A program made the translations under genes and the position numbers. A DNA stretch of 64,000 nt, taken from NCBI RefSeq assembly GCF_000710775.1, contig NZ_JOJP01000001.1:1021400-1085399 (forward strand), given 5' to 3'. Of the stretch, positions 8,959 through 17,612 are shown one piece after another (position 1 is the first letter of the stretch; every line of letters begins with the position of its first letter). The DNA is from Endozoicomonas elysicola (GTDB lineage Bacteria; Pseudomonadota; Gammaproteobacteria; Pseudomonadales; Endozoicomonadaceae). The notes under the pieces were generated by a model. The model ran no database searches. It was not told where the DNA came from and worked only from the letters and a program-made list of their open reading frames with translations.

Positions 8959-9852
8959 ATGGATAAACAGCTTTATCACTTTCAAGTGGTCGCAAAACAT
9001 CAAAATATTACTCTGGCCTGTGATGAGTTGCACATTTCTCAACCAGCGTTGACCCGAAGTATTAAAAAGATTGAGGAACAGCTGGGCATTGAACTCTTCA
9101 AGCGTTTGCCAAGGGGAATGGAATTAACGCCATCAGGCAGTGTTTTCCTCAACAGGGTCAACCGAATGGATATGGAGTATCAGTTTGCCCTGAAAGAAAT
9201 TAATGCACTGAAATCCGGGCAGAACATCAGCCTGAGGATTGGCTCGGATAATCTGTGGGCAGAGGTTCATATTTCTTCACTGCTGGATCAGTTTTATGAC
9301 TTGAATCCTGAGGCTGAAGTCCGGGTAAAAGCGGGAACCGTTGCCAGTACTGTGCCTGAGTTATTAAAAGGGGAGCTGGATCTGGTACTGGGTAAAATTG
9401 GTTATGAAGGTGAAATATTTCAGGCATTAACCTGTAAGCCACTTATTCCAGTCAAGTTTGTTGTTGTTGCCAGACCAGAGCATAAGCTGCATCAACAAGC
9501 TTCAGTAACACTTTCCATGCTTCAGGGGTATCGATGGATTATTTATCAGCACTCGGATAACTATGTCTGGCATATTAATGAAGCATTTTATGAGCAGGGG
9601 CTGAGGCCTGCAAAGGTGAGCCTTCATACCGCCTTTTTGGATAATGCCGTATCCCAGATGCAGAAAGATGATTTCCTGATGTATATCCCACATCAGTTAT
9701 TAAGTTCGATGTCCAGTAAAGGGCTGGAACAGGTTCCGCTGATTGAGCCTATTCACAGTTTTCAAAGTGGTGTTTATTATTCTGAATTTGCCGCTCAAAT
9801 GCCTGGGGTAAGACAATTTTTAAAACTGCTTGATAAAAAATTTATCGGTTAG
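8959..9852 (+). CDS. LysR-family transcriptional regulator
   Basis: 297 residues. The winged HTH occupies residues 1-60 (HQNITLACDELHISQPALTRSIKKIEEQLG), typical of LTTRs, followed by a periplasmic-binding-protein-like effector domain from about residue 90. The ATG at 8959 is the natural start by domain length. It is divergent from the sulfated-glycan operon with a dyad between them, so it is the obvious candidate regulator of that operon; the effector ligand would be a glycan-derived sugar, by inference. Confidence 0.9.
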   Translation: MDKQLYHFQVVAKHQNITLACDELHISQPALTRSIKKIEEQLGIELFKRLPRGMELTPSGSVFLNRVNRMDMEYQFALKEINALKSGQNISLRIGSDNLWAEVHISSLLDQFYDLNPEAEVRVKAGTVASTVPELLKGELDLVLGKIGYEGEIFQALTCKPLIPVKFVVVARPEHKLHQQASVTLSMLQGYRWIIYQHSDNYVWHINEAFYEQGLRPAKVSLHTAFLDNAVSQMQKDDFLMYIPHQLLSSMSSKGLEQVPLIEPIHSFQSGVYYSEFAAQMPGVRQFLKLLDKKFIG

Positions 9853-10039
9853 TGTATTTTTAAATTTTTTCTTTTAGTTCAAAGCATTTGCTCAGGTGTC
9901 ATTAAATATTTCTGGTTGAATGGAAAGATTCTTTAGCCGTGATTTTTTAAATCAACAGTCGTTGACGTTCTTATAACAGTGAAAAGGTGAGTGTTCAGGG
10001 ATATGATGCGGCCTGATCATCAGTATTGGAAATCCTTTT

Positions 10040-10735
10040 ATGAGTTCAAACACTGTTTTTTTGGATGATAACAATACCCTTTATGGGCGCATGAAAGCAG
10101 CCTGCCAGGAGGACTGGAATGACTATTGTCACCATCCATTTGTCCAGGGAATTGCGGATGGTTCTCTGCCACTGGCCTCTTTTCGCCACTATCTTCAGCA
10201 GGACTACCTATTTCTGATTCACTTTGCCAGAGCGTACTCATTAGCGGTTTACAAATCGGATAACCTGGAAGATATGCGCTCTGCCTCGGAGTCGGTCAGC
10301 GGTATCCTGGGCGAAATGACACTGCACTTGGCCTATTGCCAGGAGTGGGGGCTGACCGAAAAGGATGTGGTCAGCCTGCCGGAAGCCCGGGCCAATATGG
10401 CTTATACCCGTTATGTTCTGGAGCGGGGAATGGCCGGGGATATTCTGGATCTTTACACCGCTTTATCCCCATGTGCTGTGGGCTATGCAGAAATTGGTTA
10501 CCGGTTGAAGCATGATCCAGATACCTTGAAAGAAGGTAACCCCTATTGGGCCTGGATTGAGACCTATGGGGGGGAGGAGTATCTGGAAGGTGCCAGAAAG
10601 CAGATTGAAAGGTTGGATCATCTGGCTAAATCCCGTTACAACGCGGCCCGTATGGACTCTCTTTGCCAGACCTTCCGGGAAGCAACCCGTTTGGAAATCG
10701 GGTTCTGGCAAATGGGTTTGGATTGCTCGTTTTAA
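10040..10735 (+). CDS. tenA: aminopyrimidine aminohydrolase / thiaminase II TenA
   Basis: 231 residues, the usual TenA length. Catalytic Cys145 lies in ALSPCAVGYAEIG, the substrate-site Asp55 in LQQDYLFL, and the C-terminal catalytic Glu219 in RLEIGFWQMGL. TenA hydrolyses 4-amino-5-aminomethyl-2-methylpyrimidine to HMP in thiamine salvage. The ThiXYZ importer and ThiD at 28618-32100 would supply the precursor and phosphorylate the product, so the pathway is split across two loci here. No TPP riboswitch is seen upstream (9853-10039). Confidence 0.92.
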   Translation: MSSNTVFLDDNNTLYGRMKAACQEDWNDYCHHPFVQGIADGSLPLASFRHYLQQDYLFLIHFARAYSLAVYKSDNLEDMRSASESVSGILGEMTLHLAYCQEWGLTEKDVVSLPEARANMAYTRYVLERGMAGDILDLYTALSPCAVGYAEIGYRLKHDPDTLKEGNPYWAWIETYGGEEYLEGARKQIERLDHLAKSRYNAARMDSLCQTFREATRLEIGFWQMGLDCSF

Positions 10736-10772
10736 ACCATACTATTCATACGGTTTTCCCTCCACTCACTAC

Positions 10773-10796
10773 TCCTCGTTCCTGCGGGAACGAGGA
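10773..10796. terminator. hairpin downstream of tenA
   Basis: TCCTCGTTCC pairs with GGAACGAGGA (10-bp stem, 4-nt loop) 38 bp after the tenA stop. A-rich rather than T-rich sequence follows, so it may be a REP-like stem rather than a true terminator; GGGAACGAG also occurs in the repeat at 12752. Confidence 0.45.
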
Positions 10797-10992
10797 AAAA
10801 TTACCAACAATATATCCGCTAAAACGTGCCACTGTTGTTGGCAATCTTCTGGGTTACCGACCTGCGTATGTTTTCAATATGCTGACATTAGAACCGATAA
10901 GTTCAGGGCATTGTCAACGGTACTTTCTCTCAAAATAATCCATTTCTTAGAGCCAGAACATCAGTTAAGCGTTCATTTGATGTTTTTCTGGT

Positions 10993-11006
10993 TTGATATA
11001 CATCAA
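10993..11006. promoter_or_regulatory. FNR/Anr-type binding site
   Basis: TTGAT-ATAC-ATCAA matches the FNR consensus TTGAT-N4-ATCAA exactly. It is 372 bp before the porin start, so the controlled promoter is not certain. Confidence 0.5.
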
Positions 11007-11377
11007 CGGAATGTAAATTTTCACAAACCAACAAGGAGTGTTTTTATTGTCTATTGCGGAAATTACTTACGTCATTGTTTGTGTCCTTTAAATACTGTTC
11101 CTTTTTGTTACTTATCTCTTTCCCTGATTAATCAAGGCTTACAAGAATAGTTTTGATTATTTGATACCTCATACTGTTTGAAAAGCATTCACGCAATAGC
11201 AAAAAAAATCATAAGAAGATTCGTTTTTGTAATGTGACGTTCGTGCAAACACTCTTGAATAATCGTCCCACAATAAGTCGCTCGCATCGGTGAGGGGGTT
11301 TTTGCATTTCACCATGCATAAGAAGAAAGGCGACAGAAAAAGCACACACATCACACACAATTTCAGGAGTGAACTCC

Positions 11378-12418
11378 ATGCAAAAGAAAATTCTTGCAGC
11401 TGTTGTTGCCTCTATGGTTGCTGGCCAGGCTATGGCTGTGACTATCGTTGACGATGGCACTAACAAGGCTACCATCGGCGGTTACCTGGATCTGCGTTAC
11501 ATCGATCAGGACAACTCTGTAAAAGGTCACGCTGGCGACAGCAGCCGTATCAACTTTGCTTTTGAGCACAAGCTGACTGAAGCTACCACCGTTTTCTCCA
11601 AGGCTGAGTGGGGCTTCGACACTACTAATGATGATACCCATGTTGAAGTTGGCGAAGACAAAGACTTCATGTGGCAGCGTCTGGCTTACATCGGTGCCAA
11701 GAACGATCAACTGGGTGCTATCTCTTACGGTCAGCAGTGGTCTACTTACGGTCTGGTTGCTGGCTGGACTGACGTATTCGCTACTACTGGCGGTGAAGCT
11801 TCTGGTTACTACGGTGCTGAAGGCGACGCTCTGGGTACTGCTCGTGCTGAAGATGCTCTGCAGTATAACCACAGCTTCATGGGTCTGAACGTTTCTGCTC
11901 AGTACCAGGTTGGTGAAAAGTCTCTGAACGCTACTGAAACTCGTGACGGTTCTTACGGTGTTGCTGCCAGCTACGACCTGCCAATGGGTCTGAGCATCGG
12001 TGCTGCTTACAACGAAGCCAAGGTTGACTCCACTGTTGCTGGCGACGACTTCAAAGCCAAGTCTGCTATCGTTGGTGCCAAGTTCGAAGCTGACAAGATC
12101 TACGCTGCTGTTACTTTCGCTAAGCTGAAGAACCGTGACGTTGACAGCTACGTTGGTGACGCTGAGAAGTCTGAAGGTCTGGAAATGTACGCCAGCTACC
12201 AGTTGAACGAAATGTTCAAAGTTGGTGGTGGTTACAACCAGCTGAAAGACAAGAGCAATGCTGCTCAAAAGGGCGAGATGAAGTACATCCCAGTTGAAGT
12301 TGTTTACACTCAGGGCCCAATCCAGCTGTCCGGTACTTACCAGTTTGAAGACAGCAAGAAGGCTGACGGCACTAAAGCTGAAGACAAAGTTGTTCTGCAG
12401 GCTCGTTACTACTTCTAA
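11378..12418 (+). CDS. Gram-negative general porin (highly expressed)
   Basis: 346 residues from the ATG at 11378. An in-frame GTG at 11369 overlaps the CAGGAG ribosome-binding site, so the ATG 8 nt after that site is preferred. Signal peptide ends Gly-Gln-Ala-Met-Ala. The 16-strand-type porin begins with the TIGGYLDLRYID strand and ends QARYYF with terminal Phe. Codon use is very biased (GGT, GCT, CTG, AAG, TAC), unlike neighbouring genes, which indicates very high expression. A strong intrinsic terminator follows. It is likely the main outer-membrane diffusion channel. The biased codons also create a long antisense open frame, which is not a gene. Confidence 0.93.
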   Translation: MQKKILAAVVASMVAGQAMAVTIVDDGTNKATIGGYLDLRYIDQDNSVKGHAGDSSRINFAFEHKLTEATTVFSKAEWGFDTTNDDTHVEVGEDKDFMWQRLAYIGAKNDQLGAISYGQQWSTYGLVAGWTDVFATTGGEASGYYGAEGDALGTARAEDALQYNHSFMGLNVSAQYQVGEKSLNATETRDGSYGVAASYDLPMGLSIGAAYNEAKVDSTVAGDDFKAKSAIVGAKFEADKIYAAVTFAKLKNRDVDSYVGDAEKSEGLEMYASYQLNEMFKVGGGYNQLKDKSNAAQKGEMKYIPVEVVYTQGPIQLSGTYQFEDSKKADGTKAEDKVVLQARYYF

Positions 12419-12468
12419 TATCGAAGTGGTTGCTTAGCAGCAATGTCTTCGCCGGATTTTCCGGCAAC

Positions 12469-12494
12469 AAAAAACCCGCCTCGGCGGGTTTTTT
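12469..12494 (+). terminator. intrinsic terminator of the porin gene
   Basis: AAAAAACCCGCC-TC-GGCGGGTTTTTT: a 12-bp perfect stem ending in a T-run, 50 bp after the porin stop. Symmetric, so it can work in both directions. Confidence 0.92.
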
Positions 12495-12550
12495 GCGTTT
12501 AGCATTATTCCAATGCACTTAGGCTGTTGCGAAAATAGTACAGGCACTGG

Positions 12551-12578
12551 AACCACAAAAGACACAAAGAGCACAAAG
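12551..12578 (+). repeat. dispersed cacaaagagcac repeat, half copy
   Basis: Contains AACCACA..GACACAAAGAGCAC, one arm of the palindromic repeat that is complete at 13803-13880. Confidence 0.5.
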
Positions 12579-12751
12579 TAATTCTTTTAAAGACTATCTC
12601 GTTTCCACGGTCATGAGGCTGTTGCAAAAGGTAGTTCTGAAACCAAAATCATAGGTCGGTAACCCGTAGGGGGGCCTCATTCCCTCGGTCATCCATGGGA
12701 ATGCATACCAGTTCTAGCGAGAGGTATGAAGTTTGTAGTGAAAAACCTTCT

Positions 12752-12779
12752 GCATTCCCACACAGAGCGTGGGAACGAG
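12752..12779. repeat. REP-like stem (TTCCCAC/GTGGGAA)
   Basis: TTCCCAC-ACAGAGC-GTGGGAACGAG is a short stem-loop of the kind found in REP-type dispersed elements; the GGGAACGAG arm recurs in the hairpin after tenA. Confidence 0.5.
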
Positions 12780-12788
12780 AAGAAAAGG

Positions 12789-12821
12789 CTTTTCTTCGTG
12801 CTCTTTGTGATCTCTGTGGTT
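12789..12821 (-). repeat. dispersed cacaaagagcac repeat, reverse half copy
   Basis: Reverse arm of the same family: CGTGCTCTTTGTGATCTCTG followed by TGGTT, just beyond the DUF29 stop. Confidence 0.55.
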
Positions 12822-12833
12822 AAGAAGAAAAGA

Positions 12834-13307
12834 TCACTCCGGCCCAGGCGGAAACCCATCCGTCATGATCTGCTCCATTGTCCACGGATTGGTATCCGGG
12901 AACTCCTCCTCCGGAATTTCCAGTTCCCGCGAAGCATCCCGACAGGCAATGGGATAACACTCCAGCAGACATTCATCCAGTAACCCATATAAACTGGGGT
13001 TCTTGATCAACAGCCGTTTAACGATCGCCCGTTCTTTTTCCAGACTGTAATCAATCACCATGAACCAGCTGCGATACCAGCGGTTTAATGTACGCAGGTC
13101 TTCCTTGAAGGCGCGGATCTGCCATTTCAGTAGAAGCACCAGCACCCGGGTCAGGTGAGTTTCCAATGTATTGACTTTTTCCTGTCCCAGGTCTTCCACC
13201 TCCTCGATCAGATTCTCCAGATCCAGAGACTGAAACTTACTCCTTTTCAGTAAATCAATTTGCTGACGGGTCCACTGATAAAAGTCCGTTTTATACAGGT
13301 TACTCAT
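12834..13307 (-). CDS. DUF29 domain protein
   Basis: 157 residues covering a whole DUF29 domain: the N-terminal YKTDFYQWTRQQIDLLK motif, the LENLIEEVEDLG helix, and the RVLVLLLKWQIRA helix followed by the conserved WYRSW patch. The family is small, helical and often encoded near mobile DNA; its function is unknown. It stands alone here, bounded by dispersed repeats on both sides, which fits an accessory cassette. The ATG at 13307 gives the full family length. Confidence 0.85.
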   Translation of the reverse strand: MSNLYKTDFYQWTRQQIDLLKRSKFQSLDLENLIEEVEDLGQEKVNTLETHLTRVLVLLLKWQIRAFKEDLRTLNRWYRSWFMVIDYSLEKERAIVKRLLIKNPSLYGLLDECLLECYPIACRDASRELEIPEEEFPDTNPWTMEQIMTDGFPPGPE

Positions 13308-13901
13308 AGTGATGACCTCCCGATGCTACTGATGTTTTTTTAAGAATCTCAGTGGTGTATCACACAATCTCCTGCAACCGGCCAGTGCAGCAATGCGAGT
13401 CATTATTGTTGTACTCATCATCAGTTCGATCAGTGAGGCAGAAGGCTGTTTTTTCAAATACCTCAGATAAATGAGGTGATGTTTTGTAGTGACAGTTTCG
13501 GAGCTATTACATTTCAAAAAACAGGAGAGCAGATGGAGTACCAAGTCCGGTTTTAAGCCTTGTCCAAGTAGAAAAAAATCAACATCTGAAGAAGCTGTCA
13601 CAAACCGGCTGCAGTATAGGTCATGAATGTCAGGCTATGGGAACTTTGACAATAAATTGAAAAATGCTTGTGAAAAACGAGTAGGCTTTCTACACAAAAG
13701 AATAGAGTGTCGGTGGTCGTTTATATTTATATCACCAGCACCATAGCGTGATTCTCAGAGGGGGTATTAAGCATTTATCCCCTGTTTTTATCGGTTATAA
13801 AGTTGAACCACAGAGATTGCAAAGAGCACGAAGAAGAGCTTTTCTTTTCCTTTGTGCCCTTGGTGATCTCTGTGGTTCAAAAAGAATCCCTGCAACACCT
13901 C
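13308..13901. other. gene-poor spacer between DUF29 and cyaY
   Basis: About 590 bp. The only notable structure is the 78-bp palindromic repeat at 13803-13880. A 91-codon minus-strand frame (13326-13601) has no ribosome-binding site or recognisable domain. Confidence 0.4.
13803..13880. repeat. 78-bp palindromic dispersed repeat, complete copy
   Basis: Terminal arms TTGAACCACAGAGAT and ATCTCTGTGGTTCAA are perfect 15-bp inverted repeats; the interior (GCAAAGAGCACGAAG / CTTTGTGCCC) is also largely complementary. It lies 22 bp from the cyaY stop and may end its transcript. Partial copies are at 12551, 12789 and 53512. Confidence 0.7.
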
Positions 13902-14243
13902 CTAGATAACCAATTGTACCGTTTCGCCACTTTGCTCGGTAAGGCAGCGGTTTAATAGTGAAATAAAGGATTCCCCCCGGCCATCCAGCAGCCAGTCGCC
14001 TTGCTCATCATTGTAATCAAAGTGGAAACCACCACTGCGGGCAGCCACCCACAGTTGCAACAAGGGCGTTTGCCGACTGAGGATAATTTTACTGTTGTCT
14101 TCGCAAGTGAGGGTCAGGATACCTGCGGAGGTTTCATAATCGATGTCCAGTCCGGAATCGTCTATGGCGTCTTCAATGGCCAGCATCAGGCCATCAAGCA
14201 GTTCATTGTATTGACTCTCAGTTAGCGGAAGGCTCTCTTTCAT
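13902..14243 (-). CDS. cyaY: frataxin homolog, iron-sulfur cluster assembly regulator
   Basis: 113 residues from ATG 14243, chosen because the CyaY family begins with a short MKES...TESQYN helix; the frame stays open 29 codons further upstream without support. The acidic first helix (DGLMLAIEDAIDDSGLDIDY) is the iron-binding face, followed by the beta-sheet with SKIILSRQTPLLQLWVAARS and FDYNDEQGDWLLD. It acts with IscS in Fe-S assembly. It is divergent from lptM-lysA, the order conserved in gammaproteobacteria. Confidence 0.93.
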   Translation of the reverse strand: MKESLPLTESQYNELLDGLMLAIEDAIDDSGLDIDYETSAGILTLTCEDNSKIILSRQTPLLQLWVAARSGGFHFDYNDEQGDWLLDGRGESFISLLNRCLTEQSGETVQLVI

Positions 14244-14432
14244 CGTTATCTCAGTGAAAACAGGATCAGAATGAGCAGATTTTAGCCTGCCTATGGCTCC
14301 GTCGATAGAGCTTTCAGTGTATTTCAACAACAGCCTTCAGCGTTTTACAATAAAATCTTCCGCTATTTATAAGTAGAGCCATAAGTAATTCGGCAGTTAT
14401 ACTGTGTGCCACCGAGTATAAGGGAAAGGGCT

Positions 14433-14591
14433 ATGAGATTGTTCTCCGCTATTAATCAGCTGAAGGCTCCAGCGCTAGCTGCTGTTGCTTTCTTTGTCCT
14501 GCTGCTGACAGGCTGTGGGCAGAAAGGCGATCTTTATCAACCGAAGATCTCAATGGCTGACAATAACGTATCGGGTTACCACCCGGGTTAA
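14433..14591 (+). CDS. lptM: small lipoprotein LptM (YifL)
   Basis: 52 residues from ATG 14433 with AAGGGAAAGG just upstream; an in-frame GTG at 14406 lacks a site. The lipobox is LLLTGC, followed by GQKGDLYQP, the signature of the LptM/YifL family, which helps oxidative maturation of LptD. The mature part is only about 27 residues. Position between cyaY and lysA is conserved. Confidence 0.9.
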   Translation: MRLFSAINQLKAPALAAVAFFVLLLTGCGQKGDLYQPKISMADNNVSGYHPG

Positions 14592-14633
14592 GGGGGTTTT
14601 GCCAGCCCGCTGGATAATTACACTAAGAATTAA

Positions 14634-15941
14634 ATGAATATGGGGAACAGTCACCTTATGGAGTGGTTTACTTTTCAGTCTTCAGCCAATAAAGCGCCTT
14701 CAGCAAATAGAGAGTTGTTTGCCGAACAAATTCCCGTTCAGCAGCTGGCGGAGAAGTTTGGTACGCCCTTGTATGTTTATTCCCGGCAAGCGCTTGAAAC
14801 CAGTTATAACGCCTATTACCAAGCCCTGGCGGACAGGGATCATTTGATTTGTTATGCAGTAAAAGCCAATAGTAATCTGGCGGTTTTGAATGTGCTGGCG
14901 CGACTTGGCGCAGGCTTTGATATCGTTTCCATTGGCGAGTTGGAGCGGGTGCTTGCCGCGGGTGGCAATCCTGAAAAAGTGGTCTTTTCCGGTGTTGCCA
15001 AGCAGCGTCATGAAATTCGTCGGGCTTTAGAAGTTGGGGTTCACTGTTTCAATATTGAGTCTGAACAGGAGCTTGAGCGTATCCAGGAAGAGGCTCAGGC
15101 AATGGACAAGATTGCCCGTGTATCGCTCCGGGTGAATCCGGATGTGGATGCCCAGACTCATCCATACATTTCCACAGGCCTTAAAGATAATAAATTTGGT
15201 ATTGATATAAACCATGCCCCGGTTGTTTATGCCCGTGCCGAAGCTCTGAGTCATATTGAGGTCGTTGGGGTTGATTGCCATATTGGCTCGCAGCTGACCA
15301 CAACAGGCCCGTTTCTTGATGCATTAGAGCGTCTGCTGTTATTAATGGATCAGCTGAAGGCACAGGGAATTCAGCTGAAGCATCTTGATATTGGCGGTGG
15401 TCTCGGTGTTCAGTATCAGGATGAAGTTGTACCTTCACCTTCCGATTATCTGGTCTCTGTGAAACAGCGACTGGCTGAGAAAGGCTATGGTGATTTGACA
15501 CTGGTCGTCGAGCCTGGTCGCTCCATTGCTGCTCAGGCGGGTATTATGCTGACCCGTGTTGAGCTGATTAAGCCCACGGAGCAAAAGAATTTTGCCATCG
15601 TTGATGGTGCCATGAATGACCTGTTGAGACCTTCCATCTACAGTGCCTGGCACACTATTGTTAATACGGTAGAACACTCAGATGTTGAAAGCCTGTCTTA
15701 TGATGTGGTTGGGCCAGTTTGTGAAAGTGGTGACTTCCTGGGCAAGGAGCGAGCACTGGCCATCAAAGAAGGTGATCTTTTGGCGATTTATTCTTCAGGT
15801 GCCTACGGTTTTGTTATGAGTTCAAATTACAATACCCGTTGCCGGGCAGCTGAAGTGATGGTTGATGGTTCCGAGGCTTACGTGATCCGGCGTCGGGAAA
15901 CCGTTGAAGAACAATTTGCTTCAGAAAGCCTGCTGCCGTAG
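14634..15941 (+). CDS. lysA: diaminopimelate decarboxylase
   Basis: 435 residues, a fold-type III PLP enzyme that makes lysine from meso-DAP. The PLP lysine is K77 in CYAVKANSN; the family motifs HIGSQ, GGGLG, EPGRS and the C-terminal CESGDFLG (active-site Cys from the partner subunit) are all present. Three close starts exist (14634, 14640, 14658); the last has GGGGAAC upstream and may be the true one. It is followed at once by dapF, so the two last enzymes of the DAP/lysine branch are co-transcribed. Confidence 0.95.
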   Translation: MNMGNSHLMEWFTFQSSANKAPSANRELFAEQIPVQQLAEKFGTPLYVYSRQALETSYNAYYQALADRDHLICYAVKANSNLAVLNVLARLGAGFDIVSIGELERVLAAGGNPEKVVFSGVAKQRHEIRRALEVGVHCFNIESEQELERIQEEAQAMDKIARVSLRVNPDVDAQTHPYISTGLKDNKFGIDINHAPVVYARAEALSHIEVVGVDCHIGSQLTTTGPFLDALERLLLLMDQLKAQGIQLKHLDIGGGLGVQYQDEVVPSPSDYLVSVKQRLAEKGYGDLTLVVEPGRSIAAQAGIMLTRVELIKPTEQKNFAIVDGAMNDLLRPSIYSAWHTIVNTVEHSDVESLSYDVVGPVCESGDFLGKERALAIKEGDLLAIYSSGAYGFVMSSNYNTRCRAAEVMVDGSEAYVIRRRETVEEQFASESLLP

Positions 15942-15995
15942 GTCGGTAATCCTGAACGGATTGCCGGCAACCGATCTAAAAGAGGAATTTTGGCG

Positions 15996-16826
15996 TTGCT
16001 TTTACACTTCACAAAAATGCACGGTCTGGGTAACGACTTTATGGTGGTCGATATGGTGTCCCAGAGCCTGCGGCTGCCTCCGGAAAAAATCCGCCGCCTT
16101 GCGGATCGGCGGTTCGGGGTTGGTTTTGATCAGCTACTGCTGGTTGAGGCACCGACCAACCCGGATATGGACTTTCGCTACCGTATCTTTAATGCTGATG
16201 GCAGTGAAGTGGAGCAGTGTGGTAACGGTGCTCGTTGCTTTGCCCGGTTTGTGCGCGATAAAAAGCTGATTGGCCGGGACAGAATCCGGGTACAAACAGC
16301 CGGTGGGAACATTGAGCTGAATATTCAAAGTAATGGTGAAGTCTCTGTTGATATGGGGATGCCCAGGTTGGATCCTGAGCAAGTCCCCTTTAATGCACAG
16401 CAGCGTTCTGTTACTTACCCTCTAAAGGTTGAAGGTCAGGTTATTGAGGTGTCCGCCATCTCCATGGGGAACCCTCACTGCGTTTATCGGGTGGATGATG
16501 TTCATCAGGCACCCGTAGAAACCTGGGGGCCGATCATTGAAGCGCATCCTGATTTTCCACGGAAATGTAATGCCGGGTTTATGCAGGTGGTCAGCACCGA
16601 TGAAATTAACTTACGGGTCTTTGAGCGTGGTGTGGGCGAAACACTTGCCTGCGGTACCGGTGCCTGTGCTGCAGTGGTCGCTGGTCGCCTGCAAGGCTTG
16701 CTGGATGAAACGGTCAAAGTAAATTTGCCTGGAGGCAGCTTGTTTATTTATTGGCCGGGTGAAGGGAGTCCGGTTATGATGACAGGTGCTGCAACCCGTG
16801 TTTATGAAGGGTACACCCGGCTGTAG
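15996..16826 (+). CDS. dapF: diaminopimelate epimerase
   Basis: 276 residues from a TTG at 15996, 9 nt after AGAGGA; an upstream in-frame TTG at 15990 is too close to that site. Catalytic cysteines are C75 (CGNGARC) and C219 (ACGTGACA). The N-terminus [15 protein letters not shown] is diagnostic. DapF interconverts LL- and meso-diaminopimelate for peptidoglycan and lysine. Continues the lysA operon. Confidence 0.95.
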   Translation: MLLHFTKMHGLGNDFMVVDMVSQSLRLPPEKIRRLADRRFGVGFDQLLLVEAPTNPDMDFRYRIFNADGSEVEQCGNGARCFARFVRDKKLIGRDRIRVQTAGGNIELNIQSNGEVSVDMGMPRLDPEQVPFNAQQRSVTYPLKVEGQVIEVSAISMGNPHCVYRVDDVHQAPVETWGPIIEAHPDFPRKCNAGFMQVVSTDEINLRVFERGVGETLACGTGACAAVVAGRLQGLLDETVKVNLPGGSLFIYWPGEGSPVMMTGAATRVYEGYTRL

Positions 16827-16865
16827 AGCGGCTAGAGGCTTAAAATCAGCTAAGGGCTTAAGACA

Positions 16866-17612
16866 ATGACTGAGCAAATCGTCGAAGTAGACAAGGAAAA
16901 GCAGAAAGCTATTGATGAGATGATGGCTTCTGGTGACCGTGGGGCTCTGAAACCGAGACAGGTTGCTGATTATTTAAAAGAACACCCTGATTTCTTTGTG
17001 GGGCGAGATGAGCTGTTGCTGGACCTGAAACTGCCTCATCAACGAGGCGATGCCATTTCTCTGGTGGAGCGTCAGGTCGCCCTGCTGCGGGAACGGGCCC
17101 TGAATTATCGACATCAGCTAGCGGGCCTGGCTGAGAACGCCAAAGAGAATGAAAAACTCTTTGAACGCATGCGGCTGTTGATATTGTCATTGCTGGAAAG
17201 CAAAGACCTGGAGCAGCTGGTGGAAGTGATCGGCGACAGCCTTAACCATGAGTTTGGCATTGAGTTCCATTCGTTGATTTTGTTCAGTGAGAAACCGATG
17301 AGCCTGCCCGTGAGGATTGAACATACGGATGTTGTTGTCGAAGCACTGGGTTCCATAATGACCAGTGGGAAAGCCATTTGTGGGCAGGTTACCCAGGCAG
17401 AACTGGACTTTCTGTTTCAGGAACAGGCCGGAAATGTTGGCTCAGTGGCTATTGCTCCCCTGAGCTATGCTCTCAGTGAGCCACAACAGCTTGGGGTTCT
17501 GGCCCTGGGCAGTAAGGATAAAAATCATTTCAAAGCCAGTATGGGCACCCTGTTTATCAGCTACCTGGGTGATGTGCTGAGCCGTATTCTGGCTCGGCAG
17601 CTCCATTCATGA
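16866..17612 (+). CDS. DUF484 family protein (YigA-like)
   Basis: 248 residues. The DUF484 pattern is complete: VADYLKEHPDFF, then a coiled segment with SLVERQVALLRERALNYRHQL, then a GAF-like domain (about 90-245). Function is unknown. It is always found between dapF and xerC in gammaproteobacteria, and here its stop overlaps the xerC start by 4 bp (ATGA), so the two are translationally coupled. Confidence 0.9.
   Translation: MTEQIVEVDKEKQKAIDEMMASGDRGALKPRQVADYLKEHPDFFVGRDELLLDLKLPHQRGDAISLVERQVALLRERALNYRHQLAGLAENAKENEKLFERMRLLILSLLESKDLEQLVEVIGDSLNHEFGIEFHSLILFSEKPMSLPVRIEHTDVVVEALGSIMTSGKAICGQVTQAELDFLFQEQAGNVGSVAIAPLSYALSEPQQLGVLALGSKDKNHFKASMGTLFISYLGDVLSRILARQLHS

Larger units (their letters stand above)
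10736..11377. other. long leader/intergenic region before the porin
   Basis: 640 bp without a convincing gene. It contains a hairpin after tenA (10773-10796) and an exact FNR-type palindrome (10993-11006). The rest is AT-rich and ends in the porin ribosome-binding site. Confidence 0.5.
12419..12833. other. intergenic region with terminator and repeats
   Basis: 415 bp holding the porin terminator, a diverged cacaaagagcac half-repeat at 12551, a REP-like stem at 12752 and a reverse half-repeat at 12789. Two short GAGGCTGTTGC(A/G)AAA-like strings (12520, 12614) may be relics of an insertion-sequence end, but no transposase is visible. Confidence 0.5.

Noticed and set aside
11363-12268. 301-codon antisense open frame over the porin
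   Set aside because: It arises from the biased codons of the porin; Val/Ser-rich repeat-like product, no ribosome-binding site.
12514-12630. GGCTGTTGC(A/G)AAA strings like an IS6-type end
   Set aside because: Too short; no transposase or paired terminal repeat.
13326-13601. 91-codon minus-strand frame
   Set aside because: No ribosome-binding site, no domain; may be an insertion-sequence relic but nothing proves it.
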